The notes: generated by a model from the letters alone, not told the origin. Shown: positions 48,831 to 61,166, counted from the stretch's first letter. The stretch is 64,000 nt of DNA from Camillea tinctor (GCA_022578605.1 MU394055.1:128902-192901); one strand, 5' to 3'. A program made the numbers and translations.

Positions 48831-49292
48831 CGAGATTCGACTTGATTCGACAAGACGATACGAGAACCGATCCATTCCCAATCGTCCTCTCTCCTTTAAT
48901 TCCTTGGTACCTCAAGGAACCCATAAGGAAATTAAAGAAAAGGACGGATAGGGCCAGGCATCTTAATTCGTTCTATATTTATTTTCGTTTATTTATTATT
49001 GTACCGCGGGCGGTTATTTCGCCTCTAGGTTTGATATTCTACCAGGAAGCCCGCCATCCCGCTGCTCCGTCATCCAGAAGTCGACAACGTATGACCTCCA
49101 TCTCGCTCACGACGCCCACGTCGTGCTCAAGCACCCCCTCCACCGCCTCCACCTCCACCTGGTAGCTATCCAGCTTACCGCCATCTCTTCTCGGCTTCCA
49201 TCCATCATCTCGCCTCTTAGCTGTCCGCATCAGCGCGTTATCTATCTCTCTGTCCCCCTCTCTCGCTTTCCATCTACCGTCCCTCTGAAACC

Positions 49293-51460
49293 ATGGCCGC
49301 CCCAGTCCGCCGTAGAAAAATGATAGGCCATCGACGCCGGGTGGAGGATGAGGGTGAGGAGGATGGTGGTCATGAGCAGCTCGATATCGACGATGACTCG
49401 CTGACCGATGGTTCCATGGCATCCGATGATATCGACGACGCAGCCGATGATAGTGATACTAGCAATGTTGACGAGACCTCTCCAACTGCGCCACCTGTGA
49501 AGAAGATGGGCACCCGTGTCAACGCCAACGGCAATACCAAGACGGCTAAGCCCAAGACTGCCAACAACCCCGCTACGACGAAGCCCTCCAAGCTGGGTCC
49601 TGATGCGGTATCTGACACCGAGTTTATGTTGAATGGATTGAGTATCTCGGACCAGGCCGCCCCCGTGCAGGAGATGAACTTCGATGAGGTTACCAAGTCC
49701 CCGACGAAGGCCGTGGCCCCCATCGTAGTCAGCTCCAACTCCGTTGCCGCTACAGGTCCTGTGGGTGACCGGCGGCGCAAGGAACATGAAGAGTATAGGC
49801 GTAAGAGAGACGAGGACCCATCCTTTGTTCCCAACCGAGGGGCCTTCTTCATGCACGACCACAGACACGCTGGTCCTTCTGCTAACGGGTTCCGCCCGTT
49901 TGGGAGGAGTGCTCGGGGAAGAGGTCGTGGCGGCATTGGAGGTCCCTTTGCTCCTATCAAGTAAGACACTGCTACCCGAACCCCCTTTTCTGTATCTCCT
50001 GTGCTGACATTTATAGTCAACAACTACACAACCCGGCCGATCCGACCACTAACGGCCCGTGGGCTCATGATATGCATGAGACTGTGACGCAGCCTATGCC
50101 CGTCCGGCAACCCCGGCCATTCGTGGACGACGGCCCGCCCAACGGCGATGGGTTTATTCCTACGTGCCCCCCTAGCTCCACCCCGATTAATCGAAAGATG
50201 TCTACCGAGAAGCATGTAAGCAATGTGCAGGTCAGAGTGTATATTCCGTCGTTGAAGGAGCCTGTTGTATTTTCAGGCATACCTGTGAAGCAGTACACCA
50301 AATTGCCGGACCATCGCCCGCCCTTGAGACGTGACAAGCCTGTCCGTATTTCTCTGCCTGATTTCCCCCACCGATACGTTTTCCCAGCCATCGATAGGTC
50401 GTTTATATTTATACCTCGTGCACTGCGCCCTAACCAACGATTGCGTGGCAAGCCGAGATCTGGTCTCGGATCTATTGGAGGATTCTCGCGACGGACCAGT
50501 GTATTTGGGGGGAGTGTGTATGGCGGTAGCACTTATTCCCCCAGTGTTCCTCTCAGTCGGCGCTCCTCTATTGCTCCCGACTTGAATAGAGACTATATTG
50601 TCTCCCCAACCGGATCTTCCATGTCCCGACCGGCACCGGTTGTCAGACTCCCTCCGCAGAACCGAACCGAGTCAAGGGTCGCTGCGGTGGAAGGTGTGCC
50701 GGCAGAGAAACCTCCCGTGGCAGTACAGCAGCCCACAATCGGTGACTTGCCTCAGCCCCAGACACACCCTCTTCCTCAGAAGCCGGCCTTCCAAGAAAAT
50801 CGGCCCGTGCCTATTCCTATGCATCAGCCCCGACCGCAGAAGACGGTATCGGTGGCCGACATAGAATCGCCAGAAATCCAGGAGAGCCAATCCGAGCCGT
50901 ATCAGCAGGCCTTCCACCAGCAGGTTCCTGTCCAAGTGTCCAATGGTCTAGGCCAAGAATCGCATGCTCGTCATTCTTCATATAACTCTCAACACTCTAC
51001 TGGGACACCTCTATCGCAGATTCCCGAACGTGCTATTCATGCTGCTCCGTTCCAGCCGAACCAATTTGCTCAGCATAATTATTATCCACCTTACCAGATG
51101 ATGCAACCCCAGCAGGGGTATTATTATCCTCCGGCTCCGTACCCGGGAATGGCTCCACCGGGTGGTGCACCACCCTTCGTTCCAGGAGCACAACAGAACC
51201 AGCAGCCCCAAGGCGAAACCACGGCGGGCCAGCCAAACGCTCAAAACCCACCGAATTCGAACTTGGTTGCACAGGAAGTCAATGGCATGGTCTACTATTA
51301 CGATGCTTCGCAATTACCGCCTATGACGGCCTACCCCCCCTATTCCGCACCTCAGGGCTACCCCATGCCGAACGTTGGTATGAACGGTATGGTTACACCC
51401 AGCCCGGACGGCTTCTACTATCCTTCTTCGGCTACCGGCGTTGTCTATTATCCACAGTAG
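49293..51460 (+). CDS. Barentsz/CASC3 (MLN51)-like exon junction complex protein
   Basis: Exons 49293-49960 and 50017-51460 give 703 aa. A basic start (MAAPVRRRKMIGHRRR) is followed by a long acidic stretch (17-60). The diagnostic eIF4AIII-binding SELOR-type motif is at about 155-192: GPVGDRRRKEHEEYRRKRDE followed by PSFVPNRGAFFMHDHR. An RGG-like patch (RGRGRGGIGGPF) and a 480-residue Pro/Gln/Tyr-rich tail without a fold follow, ending in YYYDASQLPP and YYPSSATGVVYYPQ. In animals this protein clamps eIF4AIII on spliced mRNA with Mago and Y14 in the exon junction complex and helps mRNA localisation, translation and decay. Yeasts like S. cerevisiae lack it; filamentous fungi keep the complex. 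Assignment rests on the motif alone; the rest is not conserved. Confidence 0.82.
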
Positions 51461-53041
51461 ACCATATTCTTCACTGAGTTATATAGTACTCCTTTGACTA
51501 TTCCCCGCGTGGCTTTCTGTTAGAAATATGCTTCATGCGCACCTAATCAGCAGTAGTTGGATGGACGCGACATCATCCGTGTGTTAGGCCTCGATCTGAC
51601 TATACACCCTATGCTTGCTCCATGCCTTTGGATTACGACAGTCTTGGTTCGAACTCGCTACATATTTATACGTTCCGTATTCAATTCAATCTGCGAAAAT
51701 CACAAAGTCAGCCGAAAATGCTGCCTAACTTCACAACGGTAGGAGGCGGTCTCCTCTATCTACCTATGCCTCTTTCAATCCCTTTGGCGTTGGCCCTAAT
51801 TGTGTTTTCATCACTTCTTCTTGTTTTTTATTGGAAGGGTCATCTTGCACTGGCGTTGGGGGAGTTTATATGTTACAATGTTTTTTTATTTTTGCTATTC
51901 CTGCATTACAAGCGCGCTGTTTGACCGGAACGACCGAGCGGCTCTTGTATTCTTCATACTTGGGCAAGTCAAAGGGGTCATTGAGATCAGGCGGAAGAGG
52001 AGGGGGTGTTTGAGGAAAGGGGAAGAGGGGAAAGTAGCAGAGAGTTGTTTTTTTTTCCCCGTGCTGACCGTTGCAAAGATAAGTTAGGGCCGACCCGTCT
52101 TTCATGTTGATCGCTAGCAGGTTTACGGGGGAAGCAGGATATGGAGATGGAAGATGGAGATGGAGGGAGGAATAAGGTAGCTACCTAAGGTCTCAGCTCT
52201 AACGAACGTAGGAACCCTAAAGTATTTACCTCGCTTCTCTCTCTTTCTAGACAACCTTTTGTTTTTTTTTCGCCCTGTTACTCAGGTTAGTGATACGTGA
52301 TCTTGTTGCCTTGCCTTGGGTCTAAAATATCCTTAGAGTTGATTCACACTTCCCATAGTTCCTTTCTATGGTAATAGTTGCACCCCCTCCCTCCTTAGGC
52401 ATTCCTCCATCTATGTACTATATGAAAAGGGGTCGAAGCTGTCCCTTATTCTAAATTTGCACCAACTCACAGAATACTCAAACATAGCCGAAGTGAGATT
52501 TCAAAAGTAGGTACTACCGTTAACTACTATAGTTGTAGTATGCCACCTCTGCCAGTTAGTCTTCTAGCTACTTTTTTAGTAAAGGCGGGAGTGTAAGCAG
52601 AAGAGGAGTCGGTGAATGGTAGGGTGAATGTTGTATCGGGAAGATGCCTACTTACCTAATATCTATAATGATCATATGGGGGGAGAGAGAACAATAACTA
52701 ATCTTTGTTGGGGAAATAGTTCGGATTTCAAGTTCATAATAAACTGATGAATCTTTAGGGATGCAACATTTTTCCCATTCTGTCTATTTCCCCCATGGAA
52801 AGGAACCCAATTTGGTTGACTACCCTCTATAATACTTATCTAGTATCTCAACCAGAAAGAAAATGGACAGTCTCCCGTATACCTATCGAAGCTAGTTTAA
52901 TTCACCATAATTTTTCCTCCTCAGTCAATGGTTTAAAGCCCCTACCACCGCTGAAGGGGCCTAGGTTCAGGTGCCGTGTGAACATCGTGCTCCCCACCCT
53001 AAGGCGAAATCATACCCTCTCTCCAGGGTGTCCTAGCCTCC
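51461..53041. other. Convergent intergenic region
   Basis: 3' regions of the Barentsz-like and protease genes. Short AT-rich and T-rich tracts only; the open frames at 51622-51924 and 51800-52087 are probably 3' UTR. No gene is seen. Confidence 0.5.
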
Positions 53042-54927
53042 TTAAATCATCATTTGGCTGCTAGGGATGATCAGCTTTTGTTGGCCCGGGGCTAGCGCCA
53101 AGTTCTGGTTCTTCTCAATCTTGGGCACGGCACCGAAGCGCTTATTACCCACGTCCCAGATCTACACGCAGCGAGTTAGAATCGGGGGTTCTAAGAGGCA
53201 GGCCACCAATTTAACGAAGAGAAGAAAAAAGACAGAAAGAGGGATAGTGGAGCACATGATTTATGGATACGGTTATGACTAGGGGTCGGGAGTTAGGGAT
53301 CGAAACTCACGGCATAGCAGCTCTTCAGGAATGTGTCTCCCAGGATATCAAACGGCATGTCGCCGCGGCTTTGTACGCCACCGTACCACCATTTCCCGTC
53401 GTCCGTGGGCGCGAAGACCAGGTCTTCGGGCTGGATGAGGTACAGCTTGCTGCCAACGGCCACCTTGAGCTCGGGTAGCGATTTGGCGCTGACGTTGGTG
53501 GGGAAAATATACCCCTGGGCAAATACGCTGTACCTCGCACCTGGTATCTGATCATACAGAGCTTCAACTACCTTGTCTGACAGCAGGGCAAGTGTCGTGC
53601 CCGTGTCCACTATGGCCGTGTTGCCCGGAACGGATATGGTGCGACCGTTGACCGAAGCCGACGCCGAATTAATAGACCAGAACCCCTTGGAGTTATCCAC
53701 ATTGGTCCAGTGGATGTCCTCGCCCAACTGCCCCACCAGGTCCTGGTCGATGTAGCCGAACGTGTAGAACGACTCCTTGGGGGTACCGTCGCTCGTATCC
53801 GTGTCGCGCCAGCTGTAGAAGCATGACGTGAAGAGCTCCGCCTGAGGGGGGATGTCCTTCTGCGCGATCATGTTTTCGACAGGCGAGGCCTGAGGGTCTG
53901 GCCCTTTGTAATCCCTGACCGTGTTTATAGAACTGAAGGCGAGGCCGAGTAGGCCGTCTCCAGTGCCCCTCTCAAATGCCGGTGACAACTTGGACGCTAA
54001 CTCGATCGTCTGGTCCTTGATGGTGATGCCGCCCACCGTCAGTATGTCCGACCCACAGGTGCCGGACGCAGAAGACCCATCGCCGTACTGAATTTTCCAT
54101 TTCTTACCTCCCAGATTCTTGAATGTCTTGGACTTTTCCGGGTCGAACACGTTGTGCCCCCTTTGCGCACTTCTGGGAGCATTGGTAGAACGGACCTAGG
54201 AGAACGTTAATATTATATGGTATATCTACCAAGATAATAGATACGAAGGAGGAGGGACAAGGAGGTAACTGCCATACCCAGAGATCGGCAGAGCCGGTGT
54301 CAAAGTCTAGCAGAAAGCTTTGGGCTGGTTCGCCAATCTGGACCTTGCAGAGATACCTAGTAGAGTTCGATGTTAGTGCTTTCGCCATAGAGGCCAATAG
54401 TATTCATTTTCAGGTCTTAAGTAGTGCTAGCCAATACATAAATCTTATACGAGTGATGCATACTTCACGAGAGAATCTGAGGGATCTTGTATGGGTCGTC
54501 TGACTTACATGGAATCGTACTGCTGATCCTCGGCCGTGACCTCTCCTGCTTGTTTATTCTCTGGGGTGCCCACCATCTTCATGAGCAACCGTGATACGCC
54601 TCCCATGGCCGCCTTGGACTGCGGGGAGATGTACTTGAGCTCATCCTCTAGGTGGCCGGTTGCCCATATGGAGGGGTCGGCCTTGACCGTGGCGTCGTTG
54701 TTGTTACGAGTTTTAGCCATCATCCACTTATGTTCGCCTTCCATCTTAACAACTTCCACTTGGAAGTATTTCGACTCCTTCGTTGGTTGAAAGCCGTAGC
54801 GTTTCATCGAGGAGACATAGGACTTGGTGCCATCGCGCGTGTAGTTTGGGTTCTGGACAACCTTGACCCTTTTCAAGTTGAGCTGGTCTTTCAGCTTGTT
54901 TTGGATAGCGAACATAGCTGCGTCCAT
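53042..54927 (-). CDS. Pepsin-like aspartic protease (family A1) without a signal peptide
   Basis: Exons in transcript order: 54927-54509, 54356-54278, 54195-53311 and 53161-53042, giving 500 aa. The bilobal A1 hallmarks are present: first active site DFDTGSADLW (Asp159), flap tyrosine in IQYGDGSSASG (Tyr203), second active site AIVDTGTTLALL (Asp363), and ILGDTFLKSCYAIWDVGNKRFG near the end. The N-terminal 140 residues look like a propeptide (VKVVQNPNYTRDG and the YGFQPT segment), but residues 1-25 (MDAAMFAIQNKLKDQLNLKR) are amphipathic, not a signal peptide. Either secretion is unconventional, an upstream signal-bearing exon was missed, or this is one of the fungal A1 families that act inside the cell. 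Cys residues are few. All introns are GT-AG and phases agree. Confidence 0.88.
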
Positions 54928-56655
54928 GGTGACTTGTTGTCAGTCGAGTTGGATGCACAAGATTATAGTGAGAACAGTGGTCAGTCTAGATATCGGTGAT
55001 ATAGGCTTTTATGGTAGAACCAAACCGTGTTGAATTCTGGAGGTATGTGACTAATACGAAGAATGATAATATTAAGGTAAGGATAATATCTTGGTTGCTA
55101 GTCAAAGTAGGAGATGAATTTGTAGAAAGCCAAGGATCAAGGAGCAGATAAGGGGGGGGGAGGAAGAAAAGGGGTCTTTTAAATGATTTGGGTCCATATC
55201 AAAGAGATCTATGTGGTGAACGACGTCGCCACTGCCCCTGCTAGAGCCGAAAAGTAGGCAATGATTTCCCTTCCAGGTTAAAGAGGATACAACAAGTAAC
55301 GTCACTACCGCTTGTGGTACAGTTAGAAGGCAGTCGTGATGCTAGCAAGTTTGAAGAATGTAAGTGCGTGTGTTGCCGTGTTTGGATCTAGGTTACGCCA
55401 ACACCAAATCTATAGCGATGGACCCTGAGAACCACAGCAGATGATACGACGCTAACTTACCTAGTGTCACCAGATTATGTGCATACCTACGTACCAGATA
55501 CCTAGATACCTTCTTTTGTCATGTACAATGACGTTTCTATGAGATGGAGAGACGTGCTCCTTCTCTGATATAAGTGATATGGATTCTTGCAACTACTATC
55601 TACTTTAGGTACCAAGGTCATACTACTACTGCCTAACGCTCAGGGGCAAAATGCTCTATAGAGACTCGGGAAGCAACAAAGATCTCTATCTCTCTCTTTT
55701 TCTCTTTTTCTCTCTATCACTTGTAAGCTGCAGGTGGTATTACTTACCAAGACATGATCTTGTGTTATTGAGTTGTTACTCTTGAACTTGTACTTAATTC
55801 TTGTCTTGCCTCAGAAGGTACCGAGTACGCCTAAGTCATTGCTATTAATATAGGGGTAAGGACGACAACAACAGGCTGGAAGCCTTCGATCCCTTTTCTA
55901 CTATAGGTTTGTCAAGAACACCCCGGATTTTAATAAAGGATAGGGTTGTATGACATGTAGAGACGAGAATAGCATTTCGGATGCATATCATATACAGATT
56001 TTAGTAAAGAACAACCTTCAAGAATATTTCCATTTGTTATATAATATGTATTTACATACATAGTATGTATCTCTAGTCGTCTAACCCTCAAGGTAGAAGT
56101 CTATCCAACTAATATCCAAGTATTAATATTCTCGCTTCATTCCTCTAAATCAAAGGACTCAAGCTGTCTCAGCCGAGCTGTGTTGCCGACAGAACATGCG
56201 ATTCAGGTGTGTTGTGGTTAGATGTCTAGAACCAACGAATTAGTATGTATTAGCCAGTACCTGTCTAGTAGGTAGGCATCGTGCTTTACTAATTTAGTAA
56301 GTAAATGTATAGGTAGTAGATAGGTAGGTTCCGAAATAGCACAAGCCTGAAATTTGAGAAGCTCCAATGCATGTGAAGGAGAAGGAGACGGAGAAGGAGA
56401 AGGAGAAGAAGCTTTAAGAAGCGACGTTGTCTTCCCTAGACGTTGCACTGCTTGGCATTGTGCAACCCACTTGTCTCAGGTGACTTATAGTAGTCAGTAA
56501 CCTCGTCTTGGCATGTTCAATTGGCCAAGCTTGAGTGTTCTCACTACCAATTTGGACATCTGATAAAAGAGAGGGGGGGCTAGCTAAAGGGTTCATATAT
56601 CGAAACTGTGCAACGTCGTAGACGCAGACACAAAGGTTCACGGCAGTCTCAAGGC
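54928..56655. other. Intergenic spacer
   Basis: AT-rich spacer between two minus-strand genes, with a GAAGGA hexamer repeat at 56375-56410 close to the end of the lyase gene. No gene is seen. Confidence 0.5.
56375..56410 (+). repeat. Hexamer repeat GAAGGA, six units
   Basis: Units at 56375, 56381, 56387 (GACGGA), 56393, 56399 and 56405 (GAAGAA). Confidence 0.85.
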
Positions 56656-57566
56656 TTAGTGCAACTTCACCTTGCCTGAGATGAAGCCTCGAATCCCGTT
56701 GCTGATCCAGCACTCTTCCCCATCCGTTAAAGAGGCAACTGGAACAACTTGCTCGGTAGCAAGATTCCTATCTCGTAGGTCAGCTTCGAGCACCTTTCAT
56801 GAAGCTGGAATGTATAGAACCTATACCTCTCCAGTGCCCACCTTCTGGTGGTACCATCGTTACCACCACTTCCTTGTGTCACGTTGAACCCCTGAGATAC
56901 AGGTGGCGTGACCCATCTCCCGTCTCTCCAGAAATAGGGGGTGGATATACTCCCCTCCATGATCGAGACATCCTTGGCGTTCACCAGCAATACCTCTTTC
57001 TTATCAGCTAGGCCGAGGTGGGATCGACTTCTGGCTTCATCATACATGGGCCGGTGTGTGGTTTTGAAATGAGTGAATTCGGACTTTGGCGTGGCTTGAT
57101 TGTCAACCAAGATTTCGAATGCAAAGTCTCTCGCAGGCAACCTGCTCTCTCCTGTAGGGCCCAAGTGCTCGCAGGTGCAGTTGCAAGCACAGGCAAGCTC
57201 AGGTAAACATGCGGGGAAGAGGTTATTTAAGGGTGTTGGTGGGGTTGGTCGTATTTCATGGCTCAGGGCACCATCACGAGCAAGAATGATCTTAACCCGA
57301 TGTGGATTGTTTCCAGCCTGTCTGGTGATGTCTTGCAGGAAATACTGCAACCTTTTCAATCCTTGGGGGCCAGCAAGAGCGTCGACAGCAGCACTCCAGC
57401 CCCAATGCTTAGCCGCTCTTAGCATACGGTCTCGATGGAAGTCCAACATATAAAAGGCAGATGGTTGACCACGCCAGCCGATATCGGCAAGCTGCTCGGG
57501 AGAGAGCTCAAGTAGTGCTGGTTCATAGCGGATAGATGAGAAGAGCTGAAAGTTGTCGTCCACCAT
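56656..57566 (-). CDS. ABZ2: Aminodeoxychorismate lyase (class IV PLP enzyme, Abz2-like)
   Basis: Exons in transcript order: 57566-56827 and 56767-56656, giving 283 aa. It splits 4-amino-4-deoxychorismate into p-aminobenzoate and pyruvate, a step of folate synthesis. Family marks are FSSIRYEPALL, FHRDRMLRAAKHWGW, the PLP lysine in HFKTTHRPMYDEAR (Lys168), and IMEGSISTPYFWRDGRWVTPP. GTTRRWALER leads to the second exon, NLATEQVVPVASL, with CWISNGIRGF. The unspliced frame runs to a false stop at 56727; the GT-AG intron 56768-56826 restores the conserved C terminus. The start at 57566 (MVDDNFQLF) matches the family better than an in-frame ATG 30 nt upstream at 57596, though the latter cannot be excluded. 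The segment CACNCTCEHLG is an unusual Cys-rich insert. Confidence 0.88.
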
Positions 57567-59005
57567 TTTGAATATTGATATATAGATCGTGAGCAATGCT
57601 GTTACTAACAGTATGTATGTGCCTAGGTATTAACCTAGTATCGAGTCGATATAGATAGTACGTAGCTACGTACTACCTACATAGTACCTCACCTCTCTGC
57701 TCTATATTATTGGGTAAGCAATCAGGCGCCCCCCTGTGGTGTGCTGTAAGTCAGGCTGGCCCACTAGGATTGGACCAGTAAGCTTGAGATTAGGTACCTA
57801 TGTACGAAGTACGTAACCTACGTATGTGATGACTGGCAGGCTCGAATCTAGGCAAGTAACTCTAAATTTAGGAAAGAGAGCTAGCTAAATCGTGGGAACA
57901 AGTGCAGGCTGCAGTCAATTACTACATACCTTGGTAATGTAGGTACTTAAGGTACCTGGGTATTTCGGGCATTACATGGCAGACAGCAGATGACAGACAG
58001 CAAGTCAGTGCTCAACAAATTGAAGAAGTCCCAACTTATACCTAACTTGCAGCGGGGGGACATGGGGTGTGGGGCTTCTTTTGCCTGTGTTCTCCAATCT
58101 TATCTACAAGGTAGGTAGTAGTAGCAGGTCCAAGGTTCAAGTCGATTGGGTCAATCTGACATTGAAGATCAGACGATGCGGAAAATCTATTAGCTCCGTT
58201 GCGCTATCTTCAATACTTATGTATTTATGTAGCTAGGCACCTAGTAGTAGGTACTTAAGTAGTATCTACACGTGCTACGGAGCATGGAGATATCGATACC
58301 TCAGGCTTAGATGCCTTAGTAATTACATCAATCCCCCCCACTTGCACCATAAGTCCGGTGGTCTTCTCGGGGTTTCAAGTGGGTCTCTTACTAGGTAGTG
58401 TCTTTCGATGGATGGAAAACCCCCAATGATAGTATGACAACCCAACTAAAGCAAATAGTTATGTAGTACGGAGTACATCAAGATAGACGGAGGGAGGTCC
58501 AAGCTTTTTTTTTTCTTTTTTTTTTTCTCTAAGTCTACCTAGGTACTCATTAAAAAAACTTATTCCTTGTTCACGCTAAAAAAAAAAGTGAGGGACACAA
58601 ATTGTACCTAAAGTTTATTTTACGTGTATAATGTGTATGTGCTGTCGTACGTACTCCATTACTACCTGCTTGAGGTACTTACCTACCTATAAACCTAGTA
58701 CATAATTTTTTTTTCTATTTGCATTGTGCTGTGTGTACAGTCCCGGAAAAAAAAAGAAGAAGAAAAAAAAAAGGAAAAAGAAAAAAAACTAAACCCAGCA
58801 TCATCATCATCCGACTTTATCTATCTTCCTACCCTTAACTGGACCACCTCGAAATTCTTTCGTCGCCAATATTACCCCTCCTTCTATACCACCACGACTT
58901 TAAACTCTCCAACTCATTATTGTGAAGCTTTTCTTCTTCTTTCTTTTATTTTCTTGCTTTTTTTTTTTAATCTTTCAGGTTTTTAATTCCTCGTTCTCGA
59001 CATAA
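57567..59005. other. Divergent intergenic region of ABZ2 (-) and TOM70 (+)
   Basis: Contains numerous TACGTA/TACCTA words (57600-57830), poly-T at 58505-58527, poly-A/purine-rich sequence at 58746-58789 and T-rich leader sequence just before the TOM70 ATG. No gene is seen. Confidence 0.5.
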
Positions 59006-61166
59006 ATGTCTCGCGCCTCTACCGCTCCACCCCCGATGCCTCCCTTAAGCAAACCAGTTGCGGTTCCCGTCGAGTCCTCGGTATGGGATCGGCTAACCAA
59101 TTGGGCATCTGAAAATAAAGCATTGGTCTATACCATTGCTGGTGTTGCGGTTGTCGTCACAGGTGCCGGTGTCGTATACTATGTCAACGATAGTTCGGTA
59201 GGTCACACTCCGATATTCGCAAGTTCAGTCTATTCGTCTCGACACAAGAGAAAGAGGAGAGGGAAAGAAGGGAATTGGAAAAAAAAAAAGAAAAGAAATA
59301 AAGAAAGGAAGAAACCTGGCTGACTAGATCTATAACAACTGCGCTCACTCTTGGGGCAAAAAAGAAGACAAAAGCTGCATCGCAACCAAAATTAAGCAAG
59401 AAAGAGAAGCGGAAAAGAAAAGAGGCCGAACGTCAAGCAGAAGCCCAGAAAAACTCTACGACATCAACAGAACAGCCCAAATCCGCGACGGTAGAAAGCG
59501 CCGACGAGTTACCCGAGATCGACGAGGACATTGTCTCCTCCCTCACCCCCCAGCAACGCCAGGACTATGCTCTCAAGCTCAAGAATGCCGGGAACAAGGC
59601 CTACGGCAGCAAGGATTACAACAGCGCAATAGACCTCTATTCCAAAGCCATCCTGTGCAAGCCTGATCCCATCTTCTTCTCCAACCGAGCCGCCTGTCAC
59701 AATGCTCTAAGCGAGTGGGAGAGGGTTGTCGAAGACACCACCGCCGCCATCAACCTAGATCCCCTATACGTCAAGGCCCTCAACCGAAGAGCCAATGCTT
59801 ACGAGCATCTTAACAAGTACAGCGAGTCGCTGCTCGACTTCACCGCCAGCTGTATCATTGACGAGTTCAAGAATGAGTCCAGTGCCTCTTCGGTCGAGAA
59901 GCTGTTGAAGAAGGTGGCCGAGCAGAAGGCCGAGGAGATCATCAAGGCTAAGGATCCGAATAAGCTGCCGAGTCCAACCTTTGTATCCAATTATATCCAG
60001 AGCTTCCGTGTGAAGCCTCGACCGGCCGGGCTCGAGGATTCGGTCCAGCTTGATGAGAACACGGGCGAAGGACAGCTGCAGCTTGGTCTTCAGGCCATGG
60101 ACCGAAAGACTCACGAGGGTTATGAAGAGGCTGCGACGGCTTTTGAAAAGGCTCTAGAGCTTGGCGACCTGGGAGAGTATGAGGCCCTCGCTTACAACCT
60201 GCGGGGAACTTTCAGATGCTTGCGCGGATCGCAAGAGCTAGCGCTGCAGGATATGGACAAGAGCATCGAGCTCGATCCATCTATGACCCAGAGCTTTGTC
60301 AAGCGGGCGAGCATGCACCTAGAAATGGGTAAGGAGTGCATTGCCATGTGGAGCTTTTTGGGGATCCGTCTGAGACTAACTGTCTATCGCAGGTGCCCGT
60401 GACAAGGCCGCTGAGGATCTGCAGAAGGCCGTAGAGCAGAACGACCGCGATCCTGATATCTACTACCACCGTGCTCAGCTTCACTTCATCCATGGCGAGT
60501 ACAATGAAGCTGCTAAGGACTACCAGAAATCAATCGACCTCGACGGCTCTTTCATCTTCTCGCATATTCAGCTCGGTGTCACGCAGTACAAGCTAGGTTC
60601 GGTCGCATCGTCCATGGCCACCTTCCGTCGGTGCATCAAGAACTTTGAGAAAGTGCCGGATGTTTACAACTACTATGGCGAGCTGCTACTCGATCAGTCG
60701 AAGTACGATGAGGCCATCCAGAAATTCGACACTGCGATGGAGATGGAAAAGCAAGCGAAGCCCATGGCTATGAACGTGCTGCCGCTTATCAACAAGGCTC
60801 TGGCTCTTTTCCAGCAGAATAACGAGTTCACTGAGGCCGAGAAGCTGTGCGAGAAGGCTTTGATCAGTAAGTGGAGAAACCGTGATATGTGCTTTAAAAG
60901 GTTGGATGCTAATACGATAAATAGTCGATCCTGAATGCGATATTGCCGTTGCCACCATGGCGCAACTTTTGCTGCAGCAGGGCAAGGTTACTGAGGCGTT
61001 GGGATACTTTGAGAGAGCAGCTGAGCTCGCTAGGACTCCGGGAGAAATCGTCAACGCCCTTTCATACGCTGAGGCGACACGGACACAACTGCAGGTACAG
61101 GAGAAGTACCCATCGCTGGCAGCGAAACTGCAGGGTATGGGGGGACCCAGTGCATTTGGCCGTTAA
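59006..61166 (+). CDS. TOM70: Tom70, mitochondrial import receptor
   Basis: Exons 59006-59197, 59365-60328, 60393-60866 and 60925-61166 give 623 aa. A short N-terminal region precedes the single outer-membrane anchor (residues about 39-60), then a lysine-rich linker. An N-terminal TPR clamp (about 131-230; [17 protein letters not shown] and [11 protein letters not shown]) would bind the C-terminal EEVD of Hsp70/Hsp90. About seven further TPR units form the preprotein-binding groove (for example [18 protein letters not shown] and [18 protein letters not shown]). It receives carrier-type precursors from cytosolic chaperones and passes them to the TOM pore. The acceptor of exon 2 is ambiguous: 59365 and 59368 both keep frame (NAGNAG), and the intron lacks a clear pyrimidine tract. 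The other introns are GT-AG. Confidence 0.92.

Larger units (their letters stand above)
43094..49292. other. Longest intergenic spacer (6.2 kb)
   Basis: Divergent region between NBR1 and the Barentsz-like gene. Small open frames (for example 44938-45165 and 46064-46288) show no domains. It contains an (AT)n run at 46008-46023, many TACGTA and CCTACCTAGGTA words, and from about 48530 a strongly pyrimidine-rich leader of the next gene. No tRNA or other RNA gene was recognised. Confidence 0.5.

Noticed and set aside
56727..56826. Continuous C terminus of the lyase ending at 56727
   Set aside because: It reads a non-conserved tail; splicing 56768-56826 restores the conserved CWISNGIRGF end.
58141..58215. 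Stretch considered as a possible tRNA because of an inverted TTAGCTCCGTTG-like segment
   Set aside because: No acceptor stem pairing and no T-loop consensus could be found on either strand; no tRNA in the window met both box A and box B patterns by eye.
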